Part shown: positions 15,831 through 26,700 of the stretch, in pieces
Position numbering within the stretch: the stretch's first letter is position 1
Layout: every line of letters begins with the position of its first letter
Origin: CAYNRE01 sp964399535
GTDB lineage: Bacteria; Planctomycetota; Planctomycetia; Pirellulales; CAYNRE01
Assembly (NCBI GenBank): GCA_964399535.1
Contig: CAYNRE010000027.1
Span: 124,001-188,000 of the forward strand
Length of the DNA stretch: 64,000 bases
Reading direction: 5' to 3'
Notes under the pieces: model-generated
Database searches by the model: none
The model's input: the letters and a program-made list of their open reading frames with translations, nothing else
What the model was told of the DNA's origin: nothing
Program-made: the position numbers and the translations under genes

Positions 15831-18800
15831 ATGCCAGCCACTGAAGATACTTGGCGTAATCAGAAGCTGATGCACCTTGTGTTCGGCGTCACGGCGCTCG
15901 TGATGCTCTTGGGCACGGTCTGGATGTTTGCCGACGACCATCGGCGCGAGTGGAAGGAATACCAGCGCAAGTTTCGCAAGATCGAGACTTGGACCACTCA
16001 GGCCCGCATGGCCGAAGAGCGCACCACGCAGCACTCGCAGCGCGAAAAAGAGCTCCAGGCAAAGCTGAACGCCGACCGCCAGGCGGTGCCCGACAAGGCG
16101 CTTGTCGATCGGCTGACTGCCCTGATCAAAACGCACCGCGAGAACTACGACAATTCCGCCCTGGAATCGGCCTATCAGAGCCTGAGCGACGACCCCAGCC
16201 GGTCGGCCCGCGACCGCCTGTTGAAGGTGATGCGCGGCGAACTGCAGGAGGCCAAGCGCCAGGAGAACAATCTCAGCCGGGCCATGAAGTTCCGCCGGGC
16301 CGACCTGGATGTGGACAAGAGCGCGTTCGACCGCGCCGTGGGCGAATCGCAACCGCAAGCGGTGGTCGATGCGTTGCAGGCCAAGGTCGATGCGACCCAG
16401 GCCGACGTAAACCGTTTGTCGCTCGAGGTGCAAGATGCTCGCACCTATCGCCTTGAGGTCGAGGCGATCCTGGCCGAGGCGACCGCCCAGGAGATGGCGA
16501 CCCTCAAGGAAATCGAGGATCTGAATGCCGGCTTGGCGCGGCTCGACGTGGCCATGGAAGAGAGCCGGCTCAGCCCGCTGGAACAGCTGCTGACCATGCC
16601 GATCCTGGACGCCTTTGGGCGCCCCTTGTCGATCGACCAAATCTGGCTGCCCAACCTGACGATTAACAACAACTTTCGCGACGTGGCCCGGTTCGACCGC
16701 TGCACCACCTGTCACCGGGCGATGGACAAGACCGCCCCCGGCTCGGGGGTAATTCCGGGCTACGCCCACGAAGAAGTGGAGGTGATCGAGCTCCCCACGC
16801 CAGACACCGATCCGCGCCTGGAGCAGGGGAGCGAAGAGTCCGGCGAGGAAACGGTCGAGTTGACCCAGGTGAGCTATCTCCAAGAAGGAGACGAGCTGCC
16901 CGAGAGCACCGAGCGCGACCGCGAGCCCGAGGAGTTGGTCAAGGAAGAGGAAGAGACCGCCGAGGCCGACGCCGTCAAACCCGACGCCCCGCCGGCGCAA
17001 GACAGCAAGAATTACTGGATCGAGAAGATCTACGGCATTCGCCTGGCCGACCAGGGCATCGAGCCGACCGATGTGGCCCTGGCCATCGTTTGGCCGGAGA
17101 GCCCGGCCGCCAAGGCCGGCCTGGAGATGGGCGACGTGATCGTAGCGGTGGGCGACGCCTCGGCCAACCTGCTCGATCGCCAGCTCAATCACCAGGAGGT
17201 GGTGCGGTACCTGATCGACGAGGTGAGCTGGGGCCAGCCCGTCAAGCTGACCGTGCGGCGCGGCGTGCCTCACCCGTTCAGTTCGCACCCGCGGCTGGAT
17301 TTGTTCGTGGGGCCGCTCAGCCCACACCCGATGGGCCAGGTGGGTTGCACGATCTGTCACGACGGACAGGGGAGCGCCACCTCGTTTATGTGGGCTTCGC
17401 ACACGCCCAACGACCCTAAGCAGCGCGAGGAGTGGGGGAGCAAGTACGGCTGGTACGAGAACCACCACTGGATCTTCCCGATGAATCCCGAGCGGTTCGC
17501 CGAGTCGAGCTGCTTGAAGTGCCATCACCAGGTGACCGAGCTCGAGGCCAGCGAGCAGTTCCTCGATCCGCCGGCGCCGAATCTGGTCGAAGGCTTCAAG
17601 CTGGTGCAAGATTTCGGCTGCTTCGGCTGCCACGAAATCAGCGGCTACAACGGGCCCGACAAGCGGGTCGGACCCGACCTGCGGACCGAGCCGCCCATTT
17701 ACGCCGCCGCCGAGCAGGTGCTGGCCGACGCCAACCTGACCCCGTCGCTCCGCGAAATGGCCCAGCACGTCGTGGCGCATCCGGAAGACAACGCGGCTCG
17801 GCGGCTGCTGGCCGAGCTGATCGCCGACGACGCCGCCCGGGGCAAGGCCTACGAATCGGACGAGAAGCCGGTGCTGTCGGCCGTAACGCACAAAATGGGT
17901 GAGATGCTGGGGGCCGACTACGAAACGCCGGGCACCTACCGCAAGGTGGGCCCCAGCCTGCGCCACCTGGCCAGCAAGGCCGATTTCGCCTTCGTGTATC
18001 AGTGGATCAAGGAGCCCAAGAGCTTCCGGCCGACGACCAAGATGCCCCAGTTCTTCGGGCTTTGGGATCACCTGACCCTGGCCGTGGAAGAAGAGGGGGC
18101 GATCGAAGCCGGCGGGCTCGACGACGCCGAGCGGTTCGAGCCGGTCGAGATTCACGCGACCACGCACTACCTGCTCTCTTCGAGCCAGCCGTTCGAGTAT
18201 CTCGCGCCGCCCGAGGGGGTGACCGAGCCGGCCAGCGCCGAGCGGGGCAAGCAAGCCTTCCAACTCCGGGGCTGCCTGGCTTGCCATCAGCACTCCGATT
18301 TCCCCGAGGCCCAGGCTACCCAGGGCCCCGACCTGTCGCGATTGGGATCGAAGCTGGGGAGCGAGACGGGCCGGAAGTGGCTGTATAGCTGGATTCGCCA
18401 GCCGAACCGCTACCACGCGCGAACGGTGATGCCGGACTTGTTCCTGGAGTCGGTCACCGACGCCGAGGGCAAGGTGACCGACCCCGCGGCCGACGTGGTC
18501 GAGTACCTGGTCAGTTCGCAGGGTTGGGAAGTTCCGCCTGTACCCGAGTTGAACGAGAAAGACCTGGACGAGTTGGCCCTGGAGTACCTCAGCGCCACCT
18601 TCACCGCGCGGCAATCGAAGGAATACCTCAGCGAGGGTATTCCCGAGTCGATGGCCGGCGAGCTCAAGGGGGATGAGGTAGTGCTGGTTGGCCCGATGAG
18701 CTTGGAAAAGAAATTGAGCTACGTGGGCCGGCGGTCCATCAGCAAGCTGGGCTGCACCGGCTGCCACGATGTGCCAGGATTCGAGGACGCCAAGCCGATC

Positions 18801-20414
18801 GGTACGGCCCTGGCCGATTGGGGCCGCAAAGACCCCTCAAAGCTGGCCTTCGAGCAGATCGCTCGGTACCTGAGCGATTCACACGGCCGGGGCGCCGCGG
18901 CCGCTGGCGGCGAGGGCCACGGCGATGCCAAGCATAGCGAGGCCGGGCACGGCCACCAGATCGAGGTCCAGAATCTTCCGCCCGACGAGGGGTATTTCGT
19001 TCAGGCCCTGCTGGGTGGTCATCGCGAGGGCTTCATCTGGCAGAAACTGCACGCTCCGCGCAGCTACGACTACCTGAAAACGGAGAACAAGACCTACAAC
19101 GAGCGGCTGCGGATGCCCAAGTTCCCGTTCAGCGAGAAGCAGATCGAATCGGTCATTACCTTCGTGCTGGGATTGGTGTCCGAGCCACCCAAGGACCAAT
19201 ACGTTTATCAGGCCGATCCGCGGCAGCAGGCGATCGTCGACGGCCGCCAGGTTCTGGATAAGTACAACTGCGGCGGCTGCCACGTGCTGTCCATGGAGAC
19301 CTGGGAGTTCGACTACGATCCCACGTTGTTTGGCGATCCGCCGCCGGTGGAAGATTACGACTTCACCATTCCCCACTTTTCGCCCAAGCAATTGGCCGAG
19401 TCGCGACAAGTCGACCGGCGCGGCTACGGGCGTGCCCGGGTGGTGGGTTGGCCGGTCCGCGACGCGGAAGGAAACCCGCTGGAGACCGAGGATGACGACG
19501 GCAACCCGGCCTGGTTGTTTAATCTCTGGCGGTCGCTGCCCATCAACGGCCAGCCCTGGCTGGTGGGCGTAACCGACTTGCTGCTCTCAGATACCCAGGT
19601 GGTGAAGCGCTATCCGGGCGTGGGGGGGGATCTGGCCAAGCTGATTTATCCCGCGGTTTTGGCGGCCGAGAAGGAGATCAACCCCAACGTCAAGGATGGC
19701 GATGCCTGGGGCTGGGTGCCTCCGCCGCTGTTGAACGAAGGCAGGAAGGTGCAGACCGACTGGTTGCACTCGTTCCTGCTCGATCCGTATCCGATCCGTC
19801 CGGCCGTGGTTTTGCGGATGCCCAGGTTCAATATGTCGTCGGAGGAAGCGGCCAAGCTGGTGGATTACTTCGCGGCGATGGATTCGGTCGAGTATCCCTA
19901 TGCCTACGACCCACGGACGGCGAGCGAGCACCTGGCGGCCGAAGAGGCCCGGCATCCCCATCGGCTGGACGACGCGCTGAAACTGGTGACCAACCGCAAC
20001 TACTGCGTGCAGTGCCACCAGGTGGGCGATTTCGTGCCCGAGGGAAGCATCAAGGCCCAGGCGCCGCAGTTGGACCGGGTGTATCGCCGCCTGCGGCCCG
20101 AGTTCCTGCGGGCCTGGATCGCCAACCCCAAGCGGTTGCTGCCTTACACGGGCATGCCGGTGAATTTTCCGGTGAACAAGCCGGCCTCGGCCGAGTTGTA
20201 CCACGGTACCTCGGTGGAACAGGTCGACGCGGTGACCGACTTGCTGCTGAACTGGGATTTGTACAGCAAGCGACAGATTTCCATTAAGGACAAGGTGCCG
20301 CCGCCCAGCACGGGCGGTGCCGAGGGCGGGGCGGCGACTGAACCGGCGGCCGACGCGGCCGGGGCCGAGGAAACCGAACCAGCGGAGTCGAGCACGAGCG
20401 AGGAGTCTTCTTGA
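15831..20414 (+). CDS. Giant eight-haem cytochrome c with internal PDZ domain (1527 aa)
   Basis: A membrane-anchored multihaem c-type cytochrome, presumably the c subunit of the bc complex. One N-terminal membrane helix (about residues 12-30) is followed by a long coiled coil (about 45-240). Eight CxxCH haem sites start at Cys291, 506, 561, 597, 815, 975, 1147 and 1392. Between haems 1 and 2 there is an acidic linker (about 310-390) and a PDZ domain (about 394-478) with the PESPAAKAGLEMGDVIVAVGD ligand-groove segment, interrupted here only by notation. Haems 3 and 4 are closest together; the others are spread, giving several separate cytochrome modules. The C-terminal ~50 residues are acidic, Ala/Glu-rich. 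A His-rich patch sits near residues 1025-1045. Fusion of a PDZ module into a respiratory cytochrome is unusual. Exact electron partners are inferred from position only. Confidence 0.93.
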   Translation: MPATEDTWRNQKLMHLVFGVTALVMLLGTVWMFADDHRREWKEYQRKFRKIETWTTQARMAEERTTQHSQREKELQAKLNADRQAVPDKALVDRLTALIKTHRENYDNSALESAYQSLSDDPSRSARDRLLKVMRGELQEAKRQENNLSRAMKFRRADLDVDKSAFDRAVGESQPQAVVDALQAKVDATQADVNRLSLEVQDARTYRLEVEAILAEATAQEMATLKEIEDLNAGLARLDVAMEESRLSPLEQLLTMPILDAFGRPLSIDQIWLPNLTINNNFRDVARFDRCTTCHRAMDKTAPGSGVIPGYAHEEVEVIELPTPDTDPRLEQGSEESGEETVELTQVSYLQEGDELPESTERDREPEELVKEEEETAEADAVKPDAPPAQDSKNYWIEKIYGIRLADQGIEPTDVALAIVWPESPAAKAGLEMGDVIVAVGDASANLLDRQLNHQEVVRYLIDEVSWGQPVKLTVRRGVPHPFSSHPRLDLFVGPLSPHPMGQVGCTICHDGQGSATSFMWASHTPNDPKQREEWGSKYGWYENHHWIFPMNPERFAESSCLKCHHQVTELEASEQFLDPPAPNLVEGFKLVQDFGCFGCHEISGYNGPDKRVGPDLRTEPPIYAAAEQVLADANLTPSLREMAQHVVAHPEDNAARRLLAELIADDAARGKAYESDEKPVLSAVTHKMGEMLGADYETPGTYRKVGPSLRHLASKADFAFVYQWIKEPKSFRPTTKMPQFFGLWDHLTLAVEEEGAIEAGGLDDAERFEPVEIHATTHYLLSSSQPFEYLAPPEGVTEPASAERGKQAFQLRGCLACHQHSDFPEAQATQGPDLSRLGSKLGSETGRKWLYSWIRQPNRYHARTVMPDLFLESVTDAEGKVTDPAADVVEYLVSSQGWEVPPVPELNEKDLDELALEYLSATFTARQSKEYLSEGIPESMAGELKGDEVVLVGPMSLEKKLSYVGRRSISKLGCTGCHDVPGFEDAKPIGTALADWGRKDPSKLAFEQIARYLSDSHGRGAAAAGGEGHGDAKHSEAGHGHQIEVQNLPPDEGYFVQALLGGHREGFIWQKLHAPRSYDYLKTENKTYNERLRMPKFPFSEKQIESVITFVLGLVSEPPKDQYVYQADPRQQAIVDGRQVLDKYNCGGCHVLSMETWEFDYDPTLFGDPPPVEDYDFTIPHFSPKQLAESRQVDRRGYGRARVVGWPVRDAEGNPLETEDDDGNPAWLFNLWRSLPINGQPWLVGVTDLLLSDTQVVKRYPGVGGDLAKLIYPAVLAAEKEINPNVKDGDAWGWVPPPLLNEGRKVQTDWLHSFLLDPYPIRPAVVLRMPRFNMSSEEAAKLVDYFAAMDSVEYPYAYDPRTASEHLAAEEARHPHRLDDALKLVTNRNYCVQCHQVGDFVPEGSIKAQAPQLDRVYRRLRPEFLRAWIANPKRLLPYTGMPVNFPVNKPASAELYHGTSVEQVDAVTDLLLNWDLYSKRQISIKDKVPPPSTGGAEGGAATEPAADAAGAEETEPAESSTSEESS

Positions 20415-20543
20415 CGCGCCGCGGGGGCTCAGCGCCCGCGCGGAGCGGCAGTGGTGGTGTTTGTTGTGGATTTCGGCCCTGTGCGGTGCCGCGCGCCTCG
20501 AACGCCGGCGGCCGACTACGTACCTACGGGGGAGGCAATAGTC

Positions 20544-20705
20544 ATGCAGAAGCGAGTTTCCTATAGTTGGCTGTGGTTGGTCTGTTTGACGGCGGCGCTG
20601 GTGGGCTGCGCGGGGGAAGCCGCGTCGCCTCCGCCCGGCGCGCAAGAGGCCGAGTCGCCCGTGCCGGAGGTCGAAATGACCAGCGGCGGCGAAGTGACGA
20701 ACTAG
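20544..20705 (+). CDS. Small lipoprotein (53 aa)
   Basis: A 53-residue gene with a strong ribosome site (GGGGGAGG) before the ATG. The signal peptide ends in the lipobox LVGC, so Cys22 would be lipidated. The mature tail of about 32 residues is acidic and Pro/Glu-rich with no motif. It lies 129 bases after the giant cytochrome and 146 before the first cupredoxin gene, inside the respiratory operon. Its location suggests a small accessory subunit or anchor, but this is inference only. Confidence 0.75.
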   Translation: MQKRVSYSWLWLVCLTAALVGCAGEAASPPPGAQEAESPVPEVEMTSGGEVTN

Positions 20706-20851
20706 CGGCGTTCGCCAAGCTTTTTGGCGAGCGGTCTACGGGGTCTGCGGTGCGAATCGGTCGCGCCGCGAGCCCCCAATTCGATTCGTGCGAATGAGAT
20801 CTGCTTGAGTGGGCATACCGCCCCCGGACGAGCGGCAGAAGGAGTCGAACG

Positions 20852-21616
20852 ATGCGACGATTGATCGTTTCCACCTGTGTGATCATGACCTATGCCATGG
20901 CTGTAATCGGCACAACGGCCCGCGCCGCCGATGCCTGGGCCGACTTGACGGGCCGATTCGTGCTGGACGGCGCAGCCCCCGCGCAGAAAAAGATCAACCC
21001 CGACAAGGATCAGGCCGTCTGTGGCAAGATGCCCTTGTACGACGAGTCGCTGGTTGTCGATTCCAGCGGGGGCATCGCCAACGTGGTGATCTACGTGTCG
21101 ACCAAGAAGGTGAAGGTGCATCCCGACTATGCCGCCGAGGACAGTGCCCGGGTCAAGTGCGACAACAAGGATTGCCGCTTCGAGCCGCACATCACGGCGA
21201 TGTGGCTAACCCAGACGCTGGTGTTCACCAACTCGGATCCGGTGGGGCACAACTCGAACCTGACGCCGCTGTTGAACCCGGCCTTCAACCAGTTGATTCC
21301 CACCGGCGGCGAGGCCGACTACAAGTTCAGCAAGGCCGAGCGGGTACCGGTCAAGGTGGCCTGCAATGTGCACTCGTGGATGTCGGGCTACGTCGTGGTG
21401 CGCGACAACCCCTACATCGCCATTTCTGCCGCCGACGGAACCTTTACCCTCAAGAACCTGCCCGCCGGCGAGATGCTCGAGTTCCAGGTTTGGCAGGAGA
21501 AGTCGGGCTATGTGGAAACCGCCAAGTGGAAAAAGGGGCGGTTTGAAATGAAGGTCGCCGCGGGCGGCAGCGATCTGGGCGAAATCAAGTTGCCGCTGAA
21601 GCTGTTCCAGAAGTAA
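20852..21616 (+). CDS. Exported cupredoxin-type copper protein with regulatory-like C-terminal domain (254 aa)
   Basis: An exported protein: the signal peptide ends near ARAADA. A type 1 copper site can be read directly: His133 (PVGHNSN), Cys171, His174 and Met177 in CNVHSWM, the spacing used by plastocyanin-like proteins. The C-terminal part (TFTLKNLPAGEMLEFQVWQE) resembles a carboxypeptidase-regulatory or transthyretin-like beta fold fused after the copper site. Extra cysteines near residues 57, 107 and 111 may form a disulfide. Position between the bc-complex and oxidase genes suggests a periplasmic electron carrier. A homologue of the same layout follows at 21754. It could instead be a copper-storage or copper-delivery protein. 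Confidence 0.85.
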   Translation: MRRLIVSTCVIMTYAMAVIGTTARAADAWADLTGRFVLDGAAPAQKKINPDKDQAVCGKMPLYDESLVVDSSGGIANVVIYVSTKKVKVHPDYAAEDSARVKCDNKDCRFEPHITAMWLTQTLVFTNSDPVGHNSNLTPLLNPAFNQLIPTGGEADYKFSKAERVPVKVACNVHSWMSGYVVVRDNPYIAISAADGTFTLKNLPAGEMLEFQVWQEKSGYVETAKWKKGRFEMKVAAGGSDLGEIKLPLKLFQK

Positions 21617-21659
21617 ACCCGGCGCGGCGCCCGGTCGGGGCCAGGCCTTTTTCCGGCTA

Positions 21660-21678
21660 CCCGGACCCAGTGTCCGGG
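21660..21678. repeat. Perfect hairpin between the two cupredoxin genes
   Basis: CCCGGAC (21660-21666) pairs with GTCCGGG (21672-21678) across a five-base loop. It sits in the 137-base spacer between the paralogues, with no T-run, so it may stabilise or process the message without ending transcription. Confidence 0.4.
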
Positions 21679-21753
21679 CCCTGCCGGGGTGGGCTCGCCG
21701 GGTACCGCGGCTGAAGCAACGCAGAACCAGCGGAGAGAGGTTCAGAGGTCGGC

Positions 21754-22641
21754 ATGCCAGAACTAGTGAACGAGCGCCGCCGCGCTGGGCGGATCATTTG
21801 GGGCTGCTGTGCGCTGGCGGCCCTGACCGGTTGCGGCCAATCGCAAGATTGGCTTCCGGAACCCGATCTGACCGTCGTCAAAGAGTTTCGCGCCGGCGGG
21901 GGCGGCAGCGCGTCGGAAGGCGGCGAGGCCGAAGTGGTCGCCGGCACGGGCTGGGGCTCACTCAAGGGTCTGTTCGTGCTGGACGGCGCGGTGCCGGCCG
22001 TGAAGAACCTCTCCACCGGGGGCAAGGACGGCCAGGTTTGCGATCAGCAGCCCATTCCCGACGAGGGGCTCGTGATCGACGCCGCGAGCAAGGGCATCAA
22101 GAACATTGTGGTCTTTGCCCGCAAGGTGTCGCGCGTTCACGAATCGTACGAGGCCACGGCCGACCAGGAAGTGGTCTTCGACCAGAAGTTCTGTGTGTTT
22201 CTTAGTCATGTAATGCCGATTCGGACGACCCAGCCCATGCGGATCGTCAACAGCGACCCGATCGGCCACAACACGAACATCAGCCCGCCGCTCGAAGCCG
22301 GATTTAATCAATCGATTGCCGGCGGCGATTCGGCGATTTACCAGTTCAAGCGGGCTCAGAACGAGCCGGTTCCCGTGGCCTGCAACATTCATCCTTGGAT
22401 GAAGGCTTTTGTGATCCCGCGGACCGACCCCTACGTGGCCGTGACCGATGCTTCCGGCGCGTTCGAGATCAGCAACTTGCCCGCCGGCGAAGAATTGGAG
22501 TTTCAAGTTTGGCATGAGCGGGCCACGACCGGCCTGGCGGCCAAGGCCGATTGGGCCAAGGGGCGATTCAAGTTGAAGCTCGAACCGGATCAAGTGGTGG
22601 ACCTGGGAACGATTGCCGTGGCGGCCAACCTGGTCGAATGA
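21754..22641 (+). CDS. Lipoprotein cupredoxin paralogue (295 aa)
   Basis: A paralogue of the preceding copper protein, but lipid-anchored: the signal segment ends in LTGC, so Cys27 would be the lipidated residue. An extra linker of about 40 residues rich in Gly, Ser and Glu precedes the shared domain. The type 1 copper ligands are all kept: His172 (PIGHNTN), Cys210, His213 and Met216 (CNIHPWM). The C-terminal beta domain (AFEISNLPAGEELEFQVWHE) is also conserved. The two proteins differ in anchoring, soluble versus membrane-tethered, which suggests tandem carriers in a relay or a division of labour. The start ATG follows a GAGAGAGG-type ribosome site with loose spacing. Confidence 0.85.
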   Translation: MPELVNERRRAGRIIWGCCALAALTGCGQSQDWLPEPDLTVVKEFRAGGGGSASEGGEAEVVAGTGWGSLKGLFVLDGAVPAVKNLSTGGKDGQVCDQQPIPDEGLVIDAASKGIKNIVVFARKVSRVHESYEATADQEVVFDQKFCVFLSHVMPIRTTQPMRIVNSDPIGHNTNISPPLEAGFNQSIAGGDSAIYQFKRAQNEPVPVACNIHPWMKAFVIPRTDPYVAVTDASGAFEISNLPAGEELEFQVWHERATTGLAAKADWAKGRFKLKLEPDQVVDLGTIAVAANLVE

Positions 22642-22723
22642 GCGGGGCCGATTCGCCCAGCGGGGCGCGGGGCGTCCGCCGGCGCGTTTTCGCGGCGGGA
22701 ACCCAGCTGGCTTACTTTCAATC

Positions 22724-23917
22724 ATGCGAAGCAAGATGACCAATTCGATGCAATCCGCCGCGGTAGCCAACCGCCGCTCGGGCCAAAGGGGGGTTCAAAG
22801 TGGTGCCTGGCTTAGCCTGGCGCTGCTGGTGCTGGCTGGCTGCGGCGCCGCCGAGGCGCCCCGGTTTCGGCTCAATCTGGAAGGGCGCGACGTTTCTCAA
22901 ATCGACGATCCGCAGACCAAGCTCAAAGGGATCGTCACAACCATGGTGGCGTCGTTCGGCGAGCCCGACGAACCCTATGTGCTGCCCGAAACCGGTCTGG
23001 ACATCACCAAGATCAAGGTCGCGGCCGGGCCGGTCGGTAGCGACGCGGCGGGCAACCAGCGCGGCCTGTACCGCCAACACTGCATGCACTGTCACGGCAT
23101 CAGCGGCGACGGCGACGGCCCCACGGCCCGGTTCCTGAACCCCTATCCGCGTGACTATCGCCGCGGGGTGTTCAAGTTCAAGAGCACCGAGCGCAGCGCG
23201 CGGCCGACGACGGCGGATCTGAAGCGGATTCTGGTCGAGGGGATTCCCGGCACGGCGATGCCCTCGTTTCGATTGCTGCCCGACGCCGAGCTCGACGCCC
23301 TGGTCGAATACGTCAAGTATTTGAGCATGCGGGGCGAAACCGAGCAGTTCATCTTCGCCCTGGTGGTGGATGAGGAGGAGGAACTGCCGCTGTCGCGCGA
23401 CCTGGTGGTGGAGCAAGTGGCCGGCGTGGCCGCCAGTTGGCAAGACGCCGAGAACCAGGTCATCATCCCGCCCGAAAAGCCCTCCCCCAACATCGAAGAG
23501 GGGCGCAAGCTGTTCCTGGGTGCGGATGCTCAGTGCACCAAGTGCCATGGCCCCACCGGTCTGGGCGATGGCGGCGAGAAAGTGTTCGACGATTGGAACA
23601 AGGATAAGAAGCCCGAGAACTACCATTTATATGCCTTGCCGCTGCAACCGTTGGATCCGCGGAATTTGCGGCTCGGCGTTTATCGCGGCGGCCGGCGGCC
23701 GGTCGACTTGTATCGACGGATCTTCGCGGGGATCAATGGCACGCCGATGCCCGCTTCGGGGCCGGCACCCGGCGCCACCAAGGCGCCGCTCACGCCCGAG
23801 CAGATCTGGTACGTGGTGGACTATGTGTTGTCGCTGCCGCTGGAGCCGAGCAGCGAGACGGGGCTGGCCGAGACCGGCGCGGCGGCGTCGGTAGCGGCTC
23901 GGCGCTTGGCCCAGTAG
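22724..23917 (+). CDS. Dihaem lipoprotein cytochrome c (397 aa)
   Basis: A membrane-tethered periplasmic electron carrier with two cytochrome c domains. The signal peptide ends in LAGC, making this a lipoprotein. Haem 1 is at Cys120 (CMHCHGISGDGDGP), with a Met ligand candidate in GTAMPSF. Haem 2 is at Cys271 (CTKCHGPTGLGDGG), with a Met candidate in GTPMPAS. It directly precedes the oxidase subunit II gene, whose product lacks a fused cytochrome c domain. This protein is therefore the obvious candidate to pass electrons to the CuA centre. An in-frame ATG at 22736 would shorten it by four residues. Confidence 0.92.
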   Translation: MRSKMTNSMQSAAVANRRSGQRGVQSGAWLSLALLVLAGCGAAEAPRFRLNLEGRDVSQIDDPQTKLKGIVTTMVASFGEPDEPYVLPETGLDITKIKVAAGPVGSDAAGNQRGLYRQHCMHCHGISGDGDGPTARFLNPYPRDYRRGVFKFKSTERSARPTTADLKRILVEGIPGTAMPSFRLLPDAELDALVEYVKYLSMRGETEQFIFALVVDEEEELPLSRDLVVEQVAGVAASWQDAENQVIIPPEKPSPNIEEGRKLFLGADAQCTKCHGPTGLGDGGEKVFDDWNKDKKPENYHLYALPLQPLDPRNLRLGVYRGGRRPVDLYRRIFAGINGTPMPASGPAPGATKAPLTPEQIWYVVDYVLSLPLEPSSETGLAETGAAASVAARRLAQ

Positions 23918-24019
23918 CGCGGCGGCCCAGACGGGGCAATTCCCTAGGTTCGGTCGGCGGAGAGCGGTCCAATTCAAACGCGGTGAACGGCCCCCCAGGC
24001 CTCGTGCGGAGTAGCGATC

Positions 24020-24765
24020 GTGGGAAGACTTTGGAGCTTGCTGTTCTTACTGGTGCCCATTTTGGGGGTCGCCTGCTTCGTTTGGGCGCCCTTCAACCAG
24101 CACTGGCTGCCGCGCGATATTTCCGAGCACGGCCACACGATCGACCATTTGTTCCTGTTCTGTCTGATTCTGACGGGCGTGGTCTTCGTCATCACCGAGC
24201 TGATCTTGTTCTGGTTTCTCTGGAAGTATTACGCCCCGGCCAATGCCGAACCGGTCAAGTACACCCACGGTAGCCACAACCTGGAAATCGTGTGGACGAT
24301 TGTGCCGGCGGCCACGCTGCTGTTTATCGCGATTTACCAGATGAACGCCTGGGCCGAAGTAAAGATCAACGTGCCTGACGTTCCGCCCATGGCAGAGGTC
24401 GTGGCTCGGCAATTCGAGTGGCGCATCCGTTATCCCGGCCCCGACGGCCACCTCGGCACCGCCGACGACCTGTACGACGTAAACGATCTGCACGTGCCCG
24501 TGGATAGCGATGTCTTGATTCACCTGAAGAGCGACGACGTTTTGCACGATTTTTTCCTGCCCAACCTGCGCATCAAGCAAGACGCGGTGCCGGGTATGAA
24601 GATACCGGTTTGGTTCCGCCCGAAGGAAACCGGTTCCTACGACCTGGTCTGCGCCGAACTGTGTGGCTGGGGGCACTACAAGATGCGCGGCCGCGTCACC
24701 GTCGAGCCCCGGGCCGACTACGAAGCCTGGCTGGCCAAGCTGGAAGCCGAACAGGGAGCCACCCA

Positions 24766-24769
<4 letters not shown>
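24020..24769 (+). CDS. ctaC: Cytochrome c oxidase subunit II (249 aa)
   Basis: The electron-entry subunit of an aa3-type oxidase. Two N-terminal membrane helices (about residues 4-22 and 42-70) are followed by the EIVWTIVPAATLL segment and the periplasmic cupredoxin domain. All CuA ligands are visible: His176, Cys211, Glu213, Cys215, His219 and Met222 (motif CAELCGWGHYKM). The domain's VARQFEWRIRYPG strand is typical. There is no C-terminal cytochrome c fusion, unlike caa3 enzymes. Start is a GTG. It overlaps subunit I by four bases. Confidence 0.97.
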
Positions 24770-26574
<1,805 letters not shown>

Positions 26575-26700
26575 CGTTTGGGGCGCCACTGCCCGGCTCT
26601 GAGCGTAGGGCCCAGGGGGGTGGCGCGAACGCGAAAGGCCAGGCCCTTGGCCCGCCGCGGGCACTTGGCACGAATCGCACGCTTGGAGAGGACTGGAACC

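Noticed and set aside
15807..18767. A 986-codon open frame on the minus strand
   Set aside because: It lies antisense to the eight-haem cytochrome, whose haem motifs prove the plus-strand frame. The minus product is His/Gly/Leu/Arg-rich with no domain, a typical high-GC shadow.
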